From NCBI GenBank assembly GCA_944320855.1, contig CALUJF010000026.1, positions 1 to 42,226 of the forward strand: a stretch of DNA of 42,226 nucleotides. Reading direction: 5' to 3'. The translations under genes were made by a program, and so were the position numbers. A model generated the notes under the pieces. That model saw nothing but the letters and a program-made list of their open reading frames with translations, was not told the DNA's origin and did not search any database. Origin of the DNA: an uncultured Phocaeicola sp. (lineage in GTDB: Bacteria > Bacteroidota > Bacteroidia > Bacteroidales > Bacteroidaceae). This document shows, piece by piece, positions 1 to 8,369 of the stretch. Within the stretch, counting starts at the first letter, position 1. Every line of letters begins with the position of its first letter.

Positions 1-165
1 GGGGGAAATACTGTATATAATCATTTGTCAAATGGTGCAAGAGTGATAGAATTGTCAGAAGACGGAACTTCTTTTACTACATGGATAACTTTAGAGAAAG
101 GTGAAAGAATTAATAAGGCTGTTTGTCCGGATGATTTTATAAAAGATAAAAATAAGAACATGTAG
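1..165 (+). CDS. C-terminal fragment of an unidentified protein, possibly a metallophosphoesterase
   Basis: The first reading frame is open from base 1 to a TAG at 163-165 and gives 54 residues of a C-terminus; the gene starts outside the window. Visible features are an N-G-A-R-V-I-E-L stretch followed by T-T-W and a basic end. That pattern resembles the final beta strands of calcineurin-like phosphoesterases of Bacteroidales, where a conserved 'NGxRVI' turn is followed by 'SFTTWI'-like residues. The resemblance is from memory and weak. A good intrinsic terminator directly follows the stop codon, which supports this being a real gene end. Confidence 0.5.
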   Translation, partial: GGNTVYNHLSNGARVIELSEDGTSFTTWITLEKGERINKAVCPDDFIKDKNKNM

Positions 166-170
166 TAATA

Positions 171-220
171 AAGGCTGTTTCTTAAGTGCTAATTAAATCA
201 CGAAAGAAACAGCCTTTTCT
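171..220 (+). terminator. Intrinsic terminator after the fragmentary first gene
   Basis: Bases 171-183 and 204-216 are perfect inverse complements (13 bp, AAGGCTGTTTCTT) with a 20-base loop, followed by TTTTCT. It lies 5 bases after the stop of the partial gene. The minus strand lacks a comparable T tract, so it mainly serves the plus strand, although the stem may also slow transcripts of the antiporter gene. Confidence 0.85.
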
Positions 221-236
221 GTATCTGTATTTCTGT

Positions 237-2375
237 TTATTTCCACTCCTTTTTTTTCCTTACGAAAAACATCCAGCGAAGTATGGATGCCGGGATAGTA
301 TGACTGAATGAGTTTACTTCGTCTGCACGTTCATCTATGTTCTCCAAAAGAGGTTCAGCGTCTTTCTCTGTTATTATTCCGTTGTTTATCATCTGTCTTA
401 CGGTACGCTTTTCATTGCTTAGCAGCATACGGATAGACTTCAGCGTAAGAGCATGTCCGTAAGCTTTCGGGAATTCATCTGCGAGGGTATTTATTACTAC
501 GTCCATGCGCGAGATGTTGTTTTCAATTTCCGACTTCAATGTACCTAATACGGCTTTTTGACTGTCGTCCAGAAGATTGGAAGCCTTAAGTTCGTCTATC
601 AGTTTCAGGTCTTCTTTCTGAAGAATGATGAAACCTCGTCCCAAATCATATACCACAGTGATACGCTCGCGGAAGTAGAAACTTATCCAGTTGTTTATAA
701 CAGGAGTTTTTCTGAGTGCATTTATGCTATTGCTCCGTTCGCAGAACTTGAATATTGAGTTTCTGAAGTCAAGTGTGTATTTACCATCGTGGTCATACAG
801 TTCGTCCAGCGAGTTCATAAGTCGTCGGAAAGCTGTTTCCGAGATTATACCTTCTTCGTAGATGGCTTTGCAGGTAGCTTTTTCACGGTCGAGAACCTTC
901 AGACGTATTTCGGAGATAACGTCCTTTTCCTTTGAAGCTACCATTGGAACTTTAGGAGCTTCAGCCATATAGTGTTGCACTTTCTTCCAGTTAGCACCGG
1001 TCAGATGATCTCTCGATTTCAGTTTCTCCAGATATTTCTCTGAATTTTCTCTGATATGTTTCTGGATATTGTATTCTAATTCTACCCTTGCCGAAGGAAC
1101 ATTGATAAGCCCCATCTTGTTCAGCAACCAGCGCATTGTCGTGGCATTTATGCAAAGGGTAAGTGTTACGATTCCGGCTGTGAAGAAAAGAATCTGATTT
1201 CTGATGTCTTCCGGTATGGCTTCAGTGTACGAAACCATCAGCGCAAGAGTCATGGCAAGTGCACCACGCAAACCTCCCCATGTGAGTATCACCGATTCAC
1301 GTTTTGTAAGTCCGTAGCCCATTCTTTTCATCACCGGATAGAGCATGGAAATCATGGCGTAACGGAACAGATTGAGGAAGATGTATATCAGTATAAGCAC
1401 TCCGAATGCGCTCCATGAGAAAGTGACTTTTTCGGAAATCACTATACCTACGATGATGAAAATAAGAGTGTTCGCTATATAAGTGGCAAGCTCCCAGAAA
1501 TGTTCCATGAAGTTGTTTACCTGTGGTTTCAGACGAGGTTTACCAACGTATGTCACAGTGAGTCCAAATGCCACGAGAGCTATTACTCCCGATACCCCAA
1601 GATAGAACTGCGACACGATAAATGTGACGTATGCCGACACGATGATTACGCTGTTCTGTATCATTTCTTCCGAGTTTATTCGGGTAATAAACCATATAAC
1701 GAGGCGTGCAAGGAAATATCCGAGTATGGTACTTATGCTTATCACCTTGATAAATTCCATTATAGGAGAACTGTCCGAACCTCCTGTAGCCGCATATACT
1801 CCGAAGAATAGCATAAAGCATACGATACCGGTTCCGTCATTTAGCAGAGATTCTGCATCAACCAATGTGGAGAATCGTTTACTGGTTTTCAGTTCGTGAA
1901 GCAGTGCGACTACGGCCACAGGGTCAGTGGCGCTTATCAGTGCTCCGAACATAAGAGCGAATGCCCATGTCCAGTTTTCATATCCGGGGATTGTCAGTCC
2001 GATACCTACCATGAGCACTCCTGTAAGAATCATGCAGATGACAAGTCCCGGTGCGGCAAGCAGTGTGGCATTTGCCAGTGTTTTCTTGAAGATATGCATG
2101 TTCAACTCATATGCGGCATCGAATATCAATATAGGCAGAAACAGATATAGGATAAGGTCCGGATTGATATTTGCCACGCTGTCTACTGCCACAGTTATCT
2201 GTGGAAGTGAATGGAACACTCCGGAACGGTTTAATACCCCTACAAGGAGTCCGATACCGAACAGTCCTACTGTATAAGGGAAACGACTGTGTTTTAATAG
2301 AGATTTAAGTAATGCTCCTATTACAAGTCCTGTGATAGTGAGCAGCAAAGGTTGCAGAAATGCAAATTCTTCCAT
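237..2375 (-). CDS. CPA1-type Na+(K+)/H+ antiporter with long cytoplasmic C-terminal domain
   Basis: The 712-residue protein has about twelve hydrophobic segments in residues 1-425 and a hydrophilic C-terminal part of roughly 280 residues. The NhaP/NHE core is visible: S-A-T-D-P-V at 148-153 and the paired N179-D180 in 'ESLLNDGTG', the ion-binding Asn-Asp of electroneutral CPA1 exchangers. A 'WGGLRGALAM' motif near residue 368 carries the conserved arginine. In the known family such proteins exchange cytoplasmic Na+ or K+ for protons in the inner membrane and help pH and salt homeostasis. The C-terminal part is mostly helical and charged, with no domain that I recognise; it is probably regulatory. 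It is a single-gene unit, with its own -7 element at 2417-2424. Confidence 0.9.
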   Translation of the reverse strand: MEEFAFLQPLLLTITGLVIGALLKSLLKHSRFPYTVGLFGIGLLVGVLNRSGVFHSLPQITVAVDSVANINPDLILYLFLPILIFDAAYELNMHIFKKTLANATLLAAPGLVICMILTGVLMVGIGLTIPGYENWTWAFALMFGALISATDPVAVVALLHELKTSKRFSTLVDAESLLNDGTGIVCFMLFFGVYAATGGSDSSPIMEFIKVISISTILGYFLARLVIWFITRINSEEMIQNSVIIVSAYVTFIVSQFYLGVSGVIALVAFGLTVTYVGKPRLKPQVNNFMEHFWELATYIANTLIFIIVGIVISEKVTFSWSAFGVLILIYIFLNLFRYAMISMLYPVMKRMGYGLTKRESVILTWGGLRGALAMTLALMVSYTEAIPEDIRNQILFFTAGIVTLTLCINATTMRWLLNKMGLINVPSARVELEYNIQKHIRENSEKYLEKLKSRDHLTGANWKKVQHYMAEAPKVPMVASKEKDVISEIRLKVLDREKATCKAIYEEGIISETAFRRLMNSLDELYDHDGKYTLDFRNSIFKFCERSNSINALRKTPVINNWISFYFRERITVVYDLGRGFIILQKEDLKLIDELKASNLLDDSQKAVLGTLKSEIENNISRMDVVINTLADEFPKAYGHALTLKSIRMLLSNEKRTVRQMINNGIITEKDAEPLLENIDERADEVNSFSHTIPASILRWMFFVRKKKEWK

Positions 2376-2416
2376 GGTAAGGTTTATTAATTGTTACAAT
2401 AATTATGGTAATGAAA

Positions 2417-2424
2417 CAAAGATA
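2417..2424 (-). promoter_or_regulatory. -7 promoter element for the antiporter gene
   Basis: On the minus strand the bases read TATCTTTG, matching the Bacteroidetes -7 consensus TAnnTTTG. It lies 41 bases upstream of the ATG at 2375. I see no convincing -33 TTTG at the usual spacing. Confidence 0.55.
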
Positions 2425-2616
2425 GTAAATTAAGACTACATATATATAATGTTGACAAGAAAAAAAGTATCAAAATATATGTAAATTACTACCTCTCTGT
2501 TACGATAATGTAAAACGAATGTATTAAAAATCGTTTCTATAGTTGTGTACGTTTGCTTCAATGGACTATTTTTATGAAAAAATCATCTGAAAGCCATTGT
2601 TTAATTTTAATAATCG

Positions 2617-2624
2617 TATATTTG
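2617..2624 (+). promoter_or_regulatory. -7 promoter element for the ECF sigma gene
   Basis: TATATTTG matches TAnnTTTG. It lies 23 bases before the ATG at 2648 and inside the N-terminal extension that a TTG start at 2597 would imply. This argues that the upstream TTG is not the start. A -33 match is weak (TTG at 2597). Confidence 0.6.
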
Positions 2625-2647
2625 TTCCGCAAAACGAACTGTTCATT

Positions 2648-3250
2648 ATGAAAGTGTCAAAGTATTCAAATTTTTCAGACGAGCAATTATTCAATCTTAT
2701 AGAAGGCGGAGACAAGATGGCTTTCACCGAGGCGTACAATAAATATCACCGTTTGCTCTATTCCTTGTCCTACCGTTATCTCATGGATAGGGAAAAAGCG
2801 GAGGAAGCAGTGCAATATGTTTTTGTACGTCTGTGGGAATACCGTTCGGATTTGAATATCGGTATAAGTCTGAAAAACTACTTGTTTACGATGACAAAGA
2901 ATTATGTATTGAACGTAATCCGAAATGAAAATACTGCGATAGAAAAACAATATGAATTAGCACAAAGAACGTCTGAGTTTGAAGATGATTTTGTAGAGAA
3001 ACTGGAAAAAAGGGAGAGAATGGATATTTTCTATAAGGCATTGGATAAATTGCCCGAACAGAAACGCGAGATATGTCTTCTGAAAGTACGCGAAGAATTG
3101 TCTAATAAGGAAATTGCTGAACGTATGAACCTGTCGGTAAATACCATAAAGACACATTACTCGGAATCATTGAAACTATTGAGAATGTATCTCAAAAAAA
3201 TGTTAATGATTATACTTTTCCTTATACTTTTAGGCGTTATGGGTGTCTAA
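2648..3250 (+). CDS. RNA polymerase ECF-type sigma factor (FecI-like, Bacteroidales family)
   Basis: From the ATG at 2648 the protein has 200 residues. Region 2 lies at about residues 22-90 (AFTEAYNKYHRLLYSL, then A-E-E-A-V-Q-Y-V-F-V-R-L-W, the -10-binding helix). Region 4 is at about 125-182, with the helix-turn-helix 'LSNKEIAERMNLSVNTIKTH'. The frame is open upstream to a TTG at 2597, but that would translate through the promoter. The last 16 residues are hydrophobic, a possible membrane-contact tail. The fecR-like gene follows after 23 bp and a STN-type SusC lies downstream, so the likely role is signal-activated transcription of the 4960 locus. That link is inferred from order and from the FecI/FecR/FecA paradigm. 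Confidence 0.93.
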   Translation: MKVSKYSNFSDEQLFNLIEGGDKMAFTEAYNKYHRLLYSLSYRYLMDREKAEEAVQYVFVRLWEYRSDLNIGISLKNYLFTMTKNYVLNVIRNENTAIEKQYELAQRTSEFEDDFVEKLEKRERMDIFYKALDKLPEQKREICLLKVREELSNKEIAERMNLSVNTIKTHYSESLKLLRMYLKKMLMIILFLILLGVMGV

Positions 3251-3273
3251 TCAGATAATAGAGAATATAGAAT

Positions 3274-4269
3274 ATGAACAGACCAAGTGATAATAAAATA
3301 GAAAAAGTGTTGGCAGGATTAGCCACTCCGGAGGAAGCGAGAGAGGTGGCAAAGTGGTTTGCTACGGATGAAGGCTCGGCATACATATCGAATAATTTTG
3401 ATGCCGACATCAATTCCATACCACTTGAGGATGCCGATTTGCTGATAGACCATAGTGTTCCGTCCGAGAAGATGTTTCAGAAAATAAACGCACGCATCAG
3501 AAGTAAATTAATCAGGCGTTGGACATTCCGTGCCGCAGCTGTTCTTCTGCCGTTGGTGCTTATATTAGGATTATACCTTCATCTTAACACCCGTGTGGAT
3601 ATATTTGGCGCAGGCGAATATGCAGAAATATACGTTCCTAAAGGCGAACGTATGCAAATGATATTTCAGGACGGTACGAAAGTGTATATAAATTCAGACT
3701 CATATATGCGTTATCCGCGTAAGTTCGGCATTTCTGAACGTACGGTAGAACTGAAAGGAGAAGCATACTTTGTGGTGGCAAAAAACAAGAACCGCCCGTT
3801 TGTGGTAAATCTCAATGGCCCGTCAATCCGTGTACTTGGAACTTCGTTCAATGTTGAGGCCTATCCCGAAAATGACGATATAAAGGTAAATCTTGATGAG
3901 GGAAGAATAAATCTAAAACTGCTCTCCGATGTAGAAGTTCCTGTATCCCCAGGCGAGTGTGTGGTATATAATAAGAATACAAAGTCTTATCGGGTTAACA
4001 GAAACACAGACACCGGCGCATCTTCGGTATGGAAAAGCAATGTCATATCGTTTAAGGATACTCCTTTGGATGAAGTGTTTTCCCGTCTCGGACGTTGGTA
4101 TAATGTAGATTTTGAAGTGGAAAATGACATACCTTCAGATTTGCATATAACACTTGTTTCCAGACATACTCTTATAGAAAAGGTGCTGGAAGATTTGGCA
4201 AAAATCTCTCCTCTGTCTTTCAGATATGACGAACAGTCGGCAAAGGTGTATGTATCTTTGAAAAAATGA
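3274..4269 (+). CDS. FecR-type anti-sigma factor
   Basis: The 331-residue protein has a short cytoplasmic N-terminal part (1-82), one transmembrane helix at about 83-104 and a periplasmic domain. The FecR domain is at about 110-200 (V-P-K-G-E-R, then G-E-A-Y-F-V-V and G-T-S-F-N-V). A DUF4974-like STN-binding domain is at about 258-330 (F-K-D-T-P-L-D-E-V-F, then V-E-K-V-L-E-D-L-like). In the known system the N-terminal part holds the sigma factor and the periplasmic domain receives the signal from the STN domain of the outer-membrane transporter. Both partners are present here, sigma upstream and STN-SusC downstream. The gene ends in a strong terminator, so the SusC operon has a separate promoter. 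Confidence 0.93.
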   Translation: MNRPSDNKIEKVLAGLATPEEAREVAKWFATDEGSAYISNNFDADINSIPLEDADLLIDHSVPSEKMFQKINARIRSKLIRRWTFRAAAVLLPLVLILGLYLHLNTRVDIFGAGEYAEIYVPKGERMQMIFQDGTKVYINSDSYMRYPRKFGISERTVELKGEAYFVVAKNKNRPFVVNLNGPSIRVLGTSFNVEAYPENDDIKVNLDEGRINLKLLSDVEVPVSPGECVVYNKNTKSYRVNRNTDTGASSVWKSNVISFKDTPLDEVFSRLGRWYNVDFEVENDIPSDLHITLVSRHTLIEKVLEDLAKISPLSFRYDEQSAKVYVSLKK

Positions 4270-4281
4270 ATTATTTAAGAA

Positions 4282-4338
4282 AAAAGTTGCCTTGACAAAT
4301 AGACGTATTTCTGATGTCATAGGCAACTTTTATTTTTT
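4282..4338 (+). terminator. Intrinsic terminator after fecR-like gene
   Basis: Bases 4282-4292 pair with 4321-4331 (AAAAGTTGCCT/AGGCAACTTTT), and the stem continues inward with TGACA/TGTCA around a single bulge. A T-rich run follows (TTTTATTTTTTT). It begins 12 bases after the fecR stop codon. Confidence 0.9.
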
Positions 4339-4401
4339 TATACCGTTATAATACGGTTATGCAGTCTTTTGATAGGGATGGAAATACAACCAGTCCCTTT
4401 C

Positions 4402-4503
4402 TCATTTGGCTTTTTGAGCCTTTTTCTTGTCTTGGTGATTGAAGTAAATTACACCTGCGATTGCTACAATTGTAACAAAAACTGAAACTACGATTGCACC
4501 CAT
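4402..4503 (-). CDS. Very small single-pass membrane protein, 33 residues
   Basis: Reading the minus strand from the ATG at 4503 gives 33 codons and a TGA. The product is a hydrophobic helix (G-A-I-V-V-S-V-F-V-T-I-V-A-I-A-G-V-I-Y-F) followed by a basic tail (N-H-Q-D-K-K-K-A-Q-K-A-K). The start lies 2 bases after the stop of the 60-residue membrane protein upstream, so the two are probably co-translated. The organisation (N-out helix, positive C-terminus) is that of an inner-membrane microprotein. No family is recognised. It is below the usual gene-calling length and easily missed. Confidence 0.65.
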   Translation of the reverse strand: MGAIVVSVFVTIVAIAGVIYFNHQDKKKAQKAK

Positions 4504-4505
4504 AA

Positions 4506-4688
4506 TTAACTTTCTTTTTTTTCTGTGTTACCAATTAGCCAAAGTCCGGCTCCCAATGTTGATGCCGAAGCAACAACACATGCCACAATCAGCGGATTAT
4601 TCATATTTCCAAAGGTTGAAGACAGTAAAAGTGCCGTAACCATATATTTGGCTATATCCATTAACCATTTGCCAAATTCTTTTTTCAT
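4506..4688 (-). CDS. Small membrane protein, DUF6722-like
   Basis: The ATG at 4688 gives 60 residues: an amphipathic N-terminus M-K-K-E-F-G-K-W-L-M-D-I-A-K-Y, a first hydrophobic helix (V-T-A-L-L-L-S-S-T-F-G), a second one (L-I-V-A-C-V-V-A-S-A-S-T-L-G-A-G-L-W-L) and a charged end. The start 'MKKE.GKWL.DIAKY' is typical of a Bacteroidales two-helix family that I recall as DUF6722. The frame extends to a TTG at 4727, but that codon is part of the -7 promoter, so 4688 is preferred. Function is unknown. It is followed at 2 bp by the 33-residue membrane protein. Confidence 0.75.
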   Translation of the reverse strand: MKKEFGKWLMDIAKYMVTALLLSSTFGNMNNPLIVACVVASASTLGAGLWLIGNTEKKES

Positions 4689-4724
4689 AAGCCAATAAAA
4701 AAACTTCTGTGGTTTCGTACTGTA

Positions 4725-4732
4725 CAAATATA
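4725..4732 (-). promoter_or_regulatory. -7 promoter element for the small membrane protein pair
   Basis: The minus strand reads TATATTTG, a full TAnnTTTG match, 36 bases upstream of the ATG at 4688. The -33 region is poor. Confidence 0.55.
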
Positions 4733-4959
4733 GCGTTTTTGGTTGTATTATGCATGTAAACAGTGAAAAAATGGTGTTTTATCAAGCGTTTTCTTATAAT
4801 AACTGATTTTTTTGTAAATGTAATTGCTTGATTTTTAGACTTGTCATACTTTTTTTAGTACTCAGATGAAAAAAACTTCATATTTCTCTCACCCATTTTC
4901 TGTTTTCGTGTGTCAACTTAGAAAACAAATTACTATTTTTATTAATTAAATTCTAATGT

Positions 4960-7900
4960 ATGAGAATCAGATTTCTATTAGCATTATTATGCTTTAGTCT
5001 GGCTTCCGGCTATTCAGCCTTTGCCCAGAAGGTGACAATCAATCTACAGAATGTCAAGTTAGAGAAAGTGTTCGATGCCATCACGCAGCAGACAGGTTTG
5101 AGTGTGGCTTACAGTCGTCCTACGGTCAATCCGGATCAGAACGTCAGTATCAGTGCTACAAATGAAGAATTGAGCGAAGTCTTGAAACGTCTGTTTGCAG
5201 GTACAAACGTCGCTTTTGAGATTGGTGAGGAAAAGATTTATCTTAAGGATGTTAAGTCTTCTTCAAAAGAAAGCAAACCGGTAAGGACAAAAACTGTATC
5301 GGGAGTAATAGTCGATACTAATGGCGAGCCTGTAATCGGTGCAAGCGTGTTGGTGAAAGGAACAAACAACGGAACGATAACAGACCTTGACGGTAAGTTT
5401 ACGGTTAACGATGTTCCTGAGAATTCCACTCTTGATATATCCTATATCGGTTATAAGACACTAACATTGAAAGCTACTGACAAGAATCTTGCACGTCTTG
5501 TTCTGCATGAGGATACAGAAGTGCTGGATGAGGTGGTTGTTGTGGGATATGGTGTTCAGAGGAAGCGTGATGTTTCAACAGCGGTTTCATCGGTAAAGGC
5601 TGAAGCATTAGCAAATAATCCGGCTTCTGATTTTCGTCAGGCTCTTGTAGGTAAGATGCCTGGTGTGCAGGTGACTACTCCAAGTGGTGATCCTGAAGGT
5701 AGTGTCAGTATTAGGGTTCGAGGTATTAGTACCGTAAATGCAGGTAGTGATCCTTTATATATAATTGATGGTGTTCCAATGGAACGAGGTTTTGCAAATT
5801 TAAACTCTAATGATATTGAATCTATTGAAGTTTTAAAAGATGCTTCAGCTGCTGCAATATATGGTAGCCGTGGTTCGAATGGTGTTGTTTTGATAACAAC
5901 TAAAAAAGGAACGTCAGAGAAGCTTACAGTTCAGTATGATGGGTATTATGGTATTCAGAATGTTTCAAAGAAACTCCCAATGATGAATGCTTATCAGTTT
6001 GCTGAAGTTGCACGAGACGGACATAATAATGCATATTTGACAGAGGTCCCAGGTGCTTCACCTGATGATCCCAATAGTGTTAGACCAAAATCTTACCATC
6101 AGATTCCTACAGAGCTTTTTCCATACTTGGAGGGGCAGCCAGGTTTGACTGATACTGATTGGCAAGATGCTATATTCCGTACGGCAGGTACAACAGGTCA
6201 TAATATATCACTGTCTGGTAAAACTAATAGTGTGAATTATTTTGTGTCTGGTAACTATATGAGTAAAGAAGGAATTATCATCAACTCTGACTTTAAAAAG
6301 TATAGTATGCGTATGAACTTAGACGGTAAATACAAACGATTAAAGTTTGGGGTAAATTTTGCTCCTTCTTATTCAACATCAAATAGTGTTGATGCTTCAG
6401 GAGCAGGTGGTATAGTACAATCTGCATTAATGATGCCTCCTGTATGGCCTGTATATAATGAAGACGGTTCATATAATTATCAGGGAAACGGTTACTGGCG
6501 TATTGGTACAGATTATCAACATAATGAAGTTTTGAATCCGGTGGCAATGGCGAACTTGCAATCTAATGTTACTGACAGAATGTCTATAATAGGTAAAGTT
6601 TTTGCGGAGTTGGAGCTTTATAAAGGGTTGACATATAAGATATCATTTGGTGGTGATTATTATGGCGCTCATAATGATAAATATCGTAAGTCAGAGTTAC
6701 CTCTTAAGGGAAAAAATTATTATGATACGCCTTCTAATCCGGAAGGATATAGTTCCTCAAGTTTCTATTTCAATTGGTTGATTGAAAACCAGTTGACATA
6801 TAATACGACTATTAATGAAAAACATAATCTGGCTGCTATTTTGGTTCAGTCTGCTCAGAAGGAAACTTTTAAAAGCAATAATGTGACTGCAACAGATTAT
6901 CCTAATGATTATATTCAGACTATATCTGGAGGAACTGTAACAAAAGGATATTCTGAAAAATCTCAATGGTCTATTGCTTCTTATCTTGCTCGTGTACAGT
7001 ATAGTTTTTCCGGGAAATATATGTTCTCAGGTGCTATTCGTACAGATGGTTCATCTCGTTTTGGTAAAAATAACAGATGGGGTTATTTCCCTTCTGCATC
7101 TGCGGCATGGAGAGTAACTGAGGAGGATTTTTTTAAAGAACAATCAGCTTTATCTTTTATTAATGACTTGAAGCTACGTGTAAGTTATGGAATTACAGGT
7201 AATTTTCAGATAGGCAATTACGAACATTTAGCTACAATGTCTCTTGATAATTATATATTGGGAACAGGTAATGGAACATTGTCTAATGGTTATAAACCGG
7301 ATAATATAGAACGTGGTGATTTGAGTTGGGAGAAAAATAAGATGGTTAATGCCGGTGTAGATGTACAGATGTTTAATGGTTTATTAGGGTTTACTGTAGA
7401 TTATTATAATACGAATACTTCTGATATGTTGCTGAGTGTCCCTGTTCCATTGATAACTGGTTATAGCACTTCATTGATGAATATAGGAAAGGTGAATAAT
7501 CGTGGATGGGAGATAGGATTGAGTTCACAAAAACATGTATCAGACGATTTTGGATATTCGTTTAATGCAAACTGGTCAAAGAATACCAATGAAGTAAAGG
7601 CATTGGGGCCAAGTAATGCACCTATTATTTCTTCAGGAAGTGTTGAACACGCATATTATATCACTGAAGTTGGAAAACCTATTGGTAATTATTATCTTTT
7701 GGTTCAGGATGGTATTTTTGAGACAGAGGAAGATTTGAAGAAGTATCCTCATTTTGATAATACTAAAGTTGGTGATTTTCGTTTTGTGGATGTAGATGGC
7801 GATGGAGTCTTGGATTTGGATAAGGATCGCACTGTTTGCGGAAATTATATGCCAAAATTTACATACGGATTTGGTGGAAAATTGTGGTATAAAGGATTTG

Positions 7901-8358
7901 ATTTTGATATTAATTTCCAAGGTGTATTTGGAAATAAAATATTGAATCTGAATCGTAGATATATTGATAATCTTGAGGGTAATACAAACGGAACAACAAT
8001 AGCATTGGACCGTTGGCAGAGTGAAGAACAGCCTGGAAATGGTCAGGTGAATAAGGCAAACAGAAAACAGACAGGTTATAACGGAAGAACTTCTACTTGG
8101 CATTTGGAAGATGGATCATATTTGCGTTTGCAGAATGTATCATTTGGATATACATTGCCTAAAAAATGGACAAATCGCTTTTATGTGGAGAAACTTAGAC
8201 TGTATGTATCAGGACAGAACTTGGCAACATTTACAAAATATAGCGGATATAATCCGGAAGTTAATGCACGTCCTGACAGTGCGTTAACACCTGGTGAAGA
8301 TTATGGAACTTATCCTCTTGCAAGGACATATATGTTTGGTATTAATGTAACTTTATAA
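4960..8358 (+). CDS. SusC/RagA-type TonB-dependent transporter with N-terminal STN signalling domain
   Basis: The 1132-residue protein has a signal peptide (1-22, cut after A-F-A). An STN/secretin-like domain follows at about 24-80 (V-T-I-N-L-Q-N-V-K-L-E-K-V-F). A carboxypeptidase-regulatory-like domain is at about 112-185 (G-V-I-V-D-T-N-G-E-P-V-I-G-A), then a TonB-box-like V-L-D-E-V-V-V-V-G-Y-G and the plug (near 205-320, I-D-G-V-P, Y-G-S-R-G-S-N-G-V). A 22-strand barrel ends in an aromatic-rich terminus. It should import a large or bound substrate across the outer membrane with the SusD partner. The STN domain means that it can also signal to the FecR-like protein. Base composition changes inside the gene: hand-counted lines in the N-terminal part are 43-50% GC, and lines after about 5700 are 30-38%. 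No standard promoter was found upstream, consistent with control by the ECF sigma factor. Confidence 0.95.
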   Translation: MRIRFLLALLCFSLASGYSAFAQKVTINLQNVKLEKVFDAITQQTGLSVAYSRPTVNPDQNVSISATNEELSEVLKRLFAGTNVAFEIGEEKIYLKDVKSSSKESKPVRTKTVSGVIVDTNGEPVIGASVLVKGTNNGTITDLDGKFTVNDVPENSTLDISYIGYKTLTLKATDKNLARLVLHEDTEVLDEVVVVGYGVQRKRDVSTAVSSVKAEALANNPASDFRQALVGKMPGVQVTTPSGDPEGSVSIRVRGISTVNAGSDPLYIIDGVPMERGFANLNSNDIESIEVLKDASAAAIYGSRGSNGVVLITTKKGTSEKLTVQYDGYYGIQNVSKKLPMMNAYQFAEVARDGHNNAYLTEVPGASPDDPNSVRPKSYHQIPTELFPYLEGQPGLTDTDWQDAIFRTAGTTGHNISLSGKTNSVNYFVSGNYMSKEGIIINSDFKKYSMRMNLDGKYKRLKFGVNFAPSYSTSNSVDASGAGGIVQSALMMPPVWPVYNEDGSYNYQGNGYWRIGTDYQHNEVLNPVAMANLQSNVTDRMSIIGKVFAELELYKGLTYKISFGGDYYGAHNDKYRKSELPLKGKNYYDTPSNPEGYSSSSFYFNWLIENQLTYNTTINEKHNLAAILVQSAQKETFKSNNVTATDYPNDYIQTISGGTVTKGYSEKSQWSIASYLARVQYSFSGKYMFSGAIRTDGSSRFGKNNRWGYFPSASAAWRVTEEDFFKEQSALSFINDLKLRVSYGITGNFQIGNYEHLATMSLDNYILGTGNGTLSNGYKPDNIERGDLSWEKNKMVNAGVDVQMFNGLLGFTVDYYNTNTSDMLLSVPVPLITGYSTSLMNIGKVNNRGWEIGLSSQKHVSDDFGYSFNANWSKNTNEVKALGPSNAPIISSGSVEHAYYITEVGKPIGNYYLLVQDGIFETEEDLKKYPHFDNTKVGDFRFVDVDGDGVLDLDKDRTVCGNYMPKFTYGFGGKLWYKGFDFDINFQGVFGNKILNLNRRYIDNLEGNTNGTTIALDRWQSEEQPGNGQVNKANRKQTGYNGRTSTWHLEDGSYLRLQNVSFGYTLPKKWTNRFYVEKLRLYVSGQNLATFTKYSGYNPEVNARPDSALTPGEDYGTYPLARTYMFGINVTL

Positions 8359-8369
8359 AATGATTTATT

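Noticed and set aside
4346-4534. 62-codon minus-strand frame over the small membrane protein region
   Set aside because: Different frame from the 33-residue membrane protein; Cys/Asn/Arg-rich product with no hydrophobic or family pattern.
7633-8103. 156-codon open frame on the minus strand
   Set aside because: Antisense to the susC barrel; an AT-rich composition artefact rich in I, S and N.
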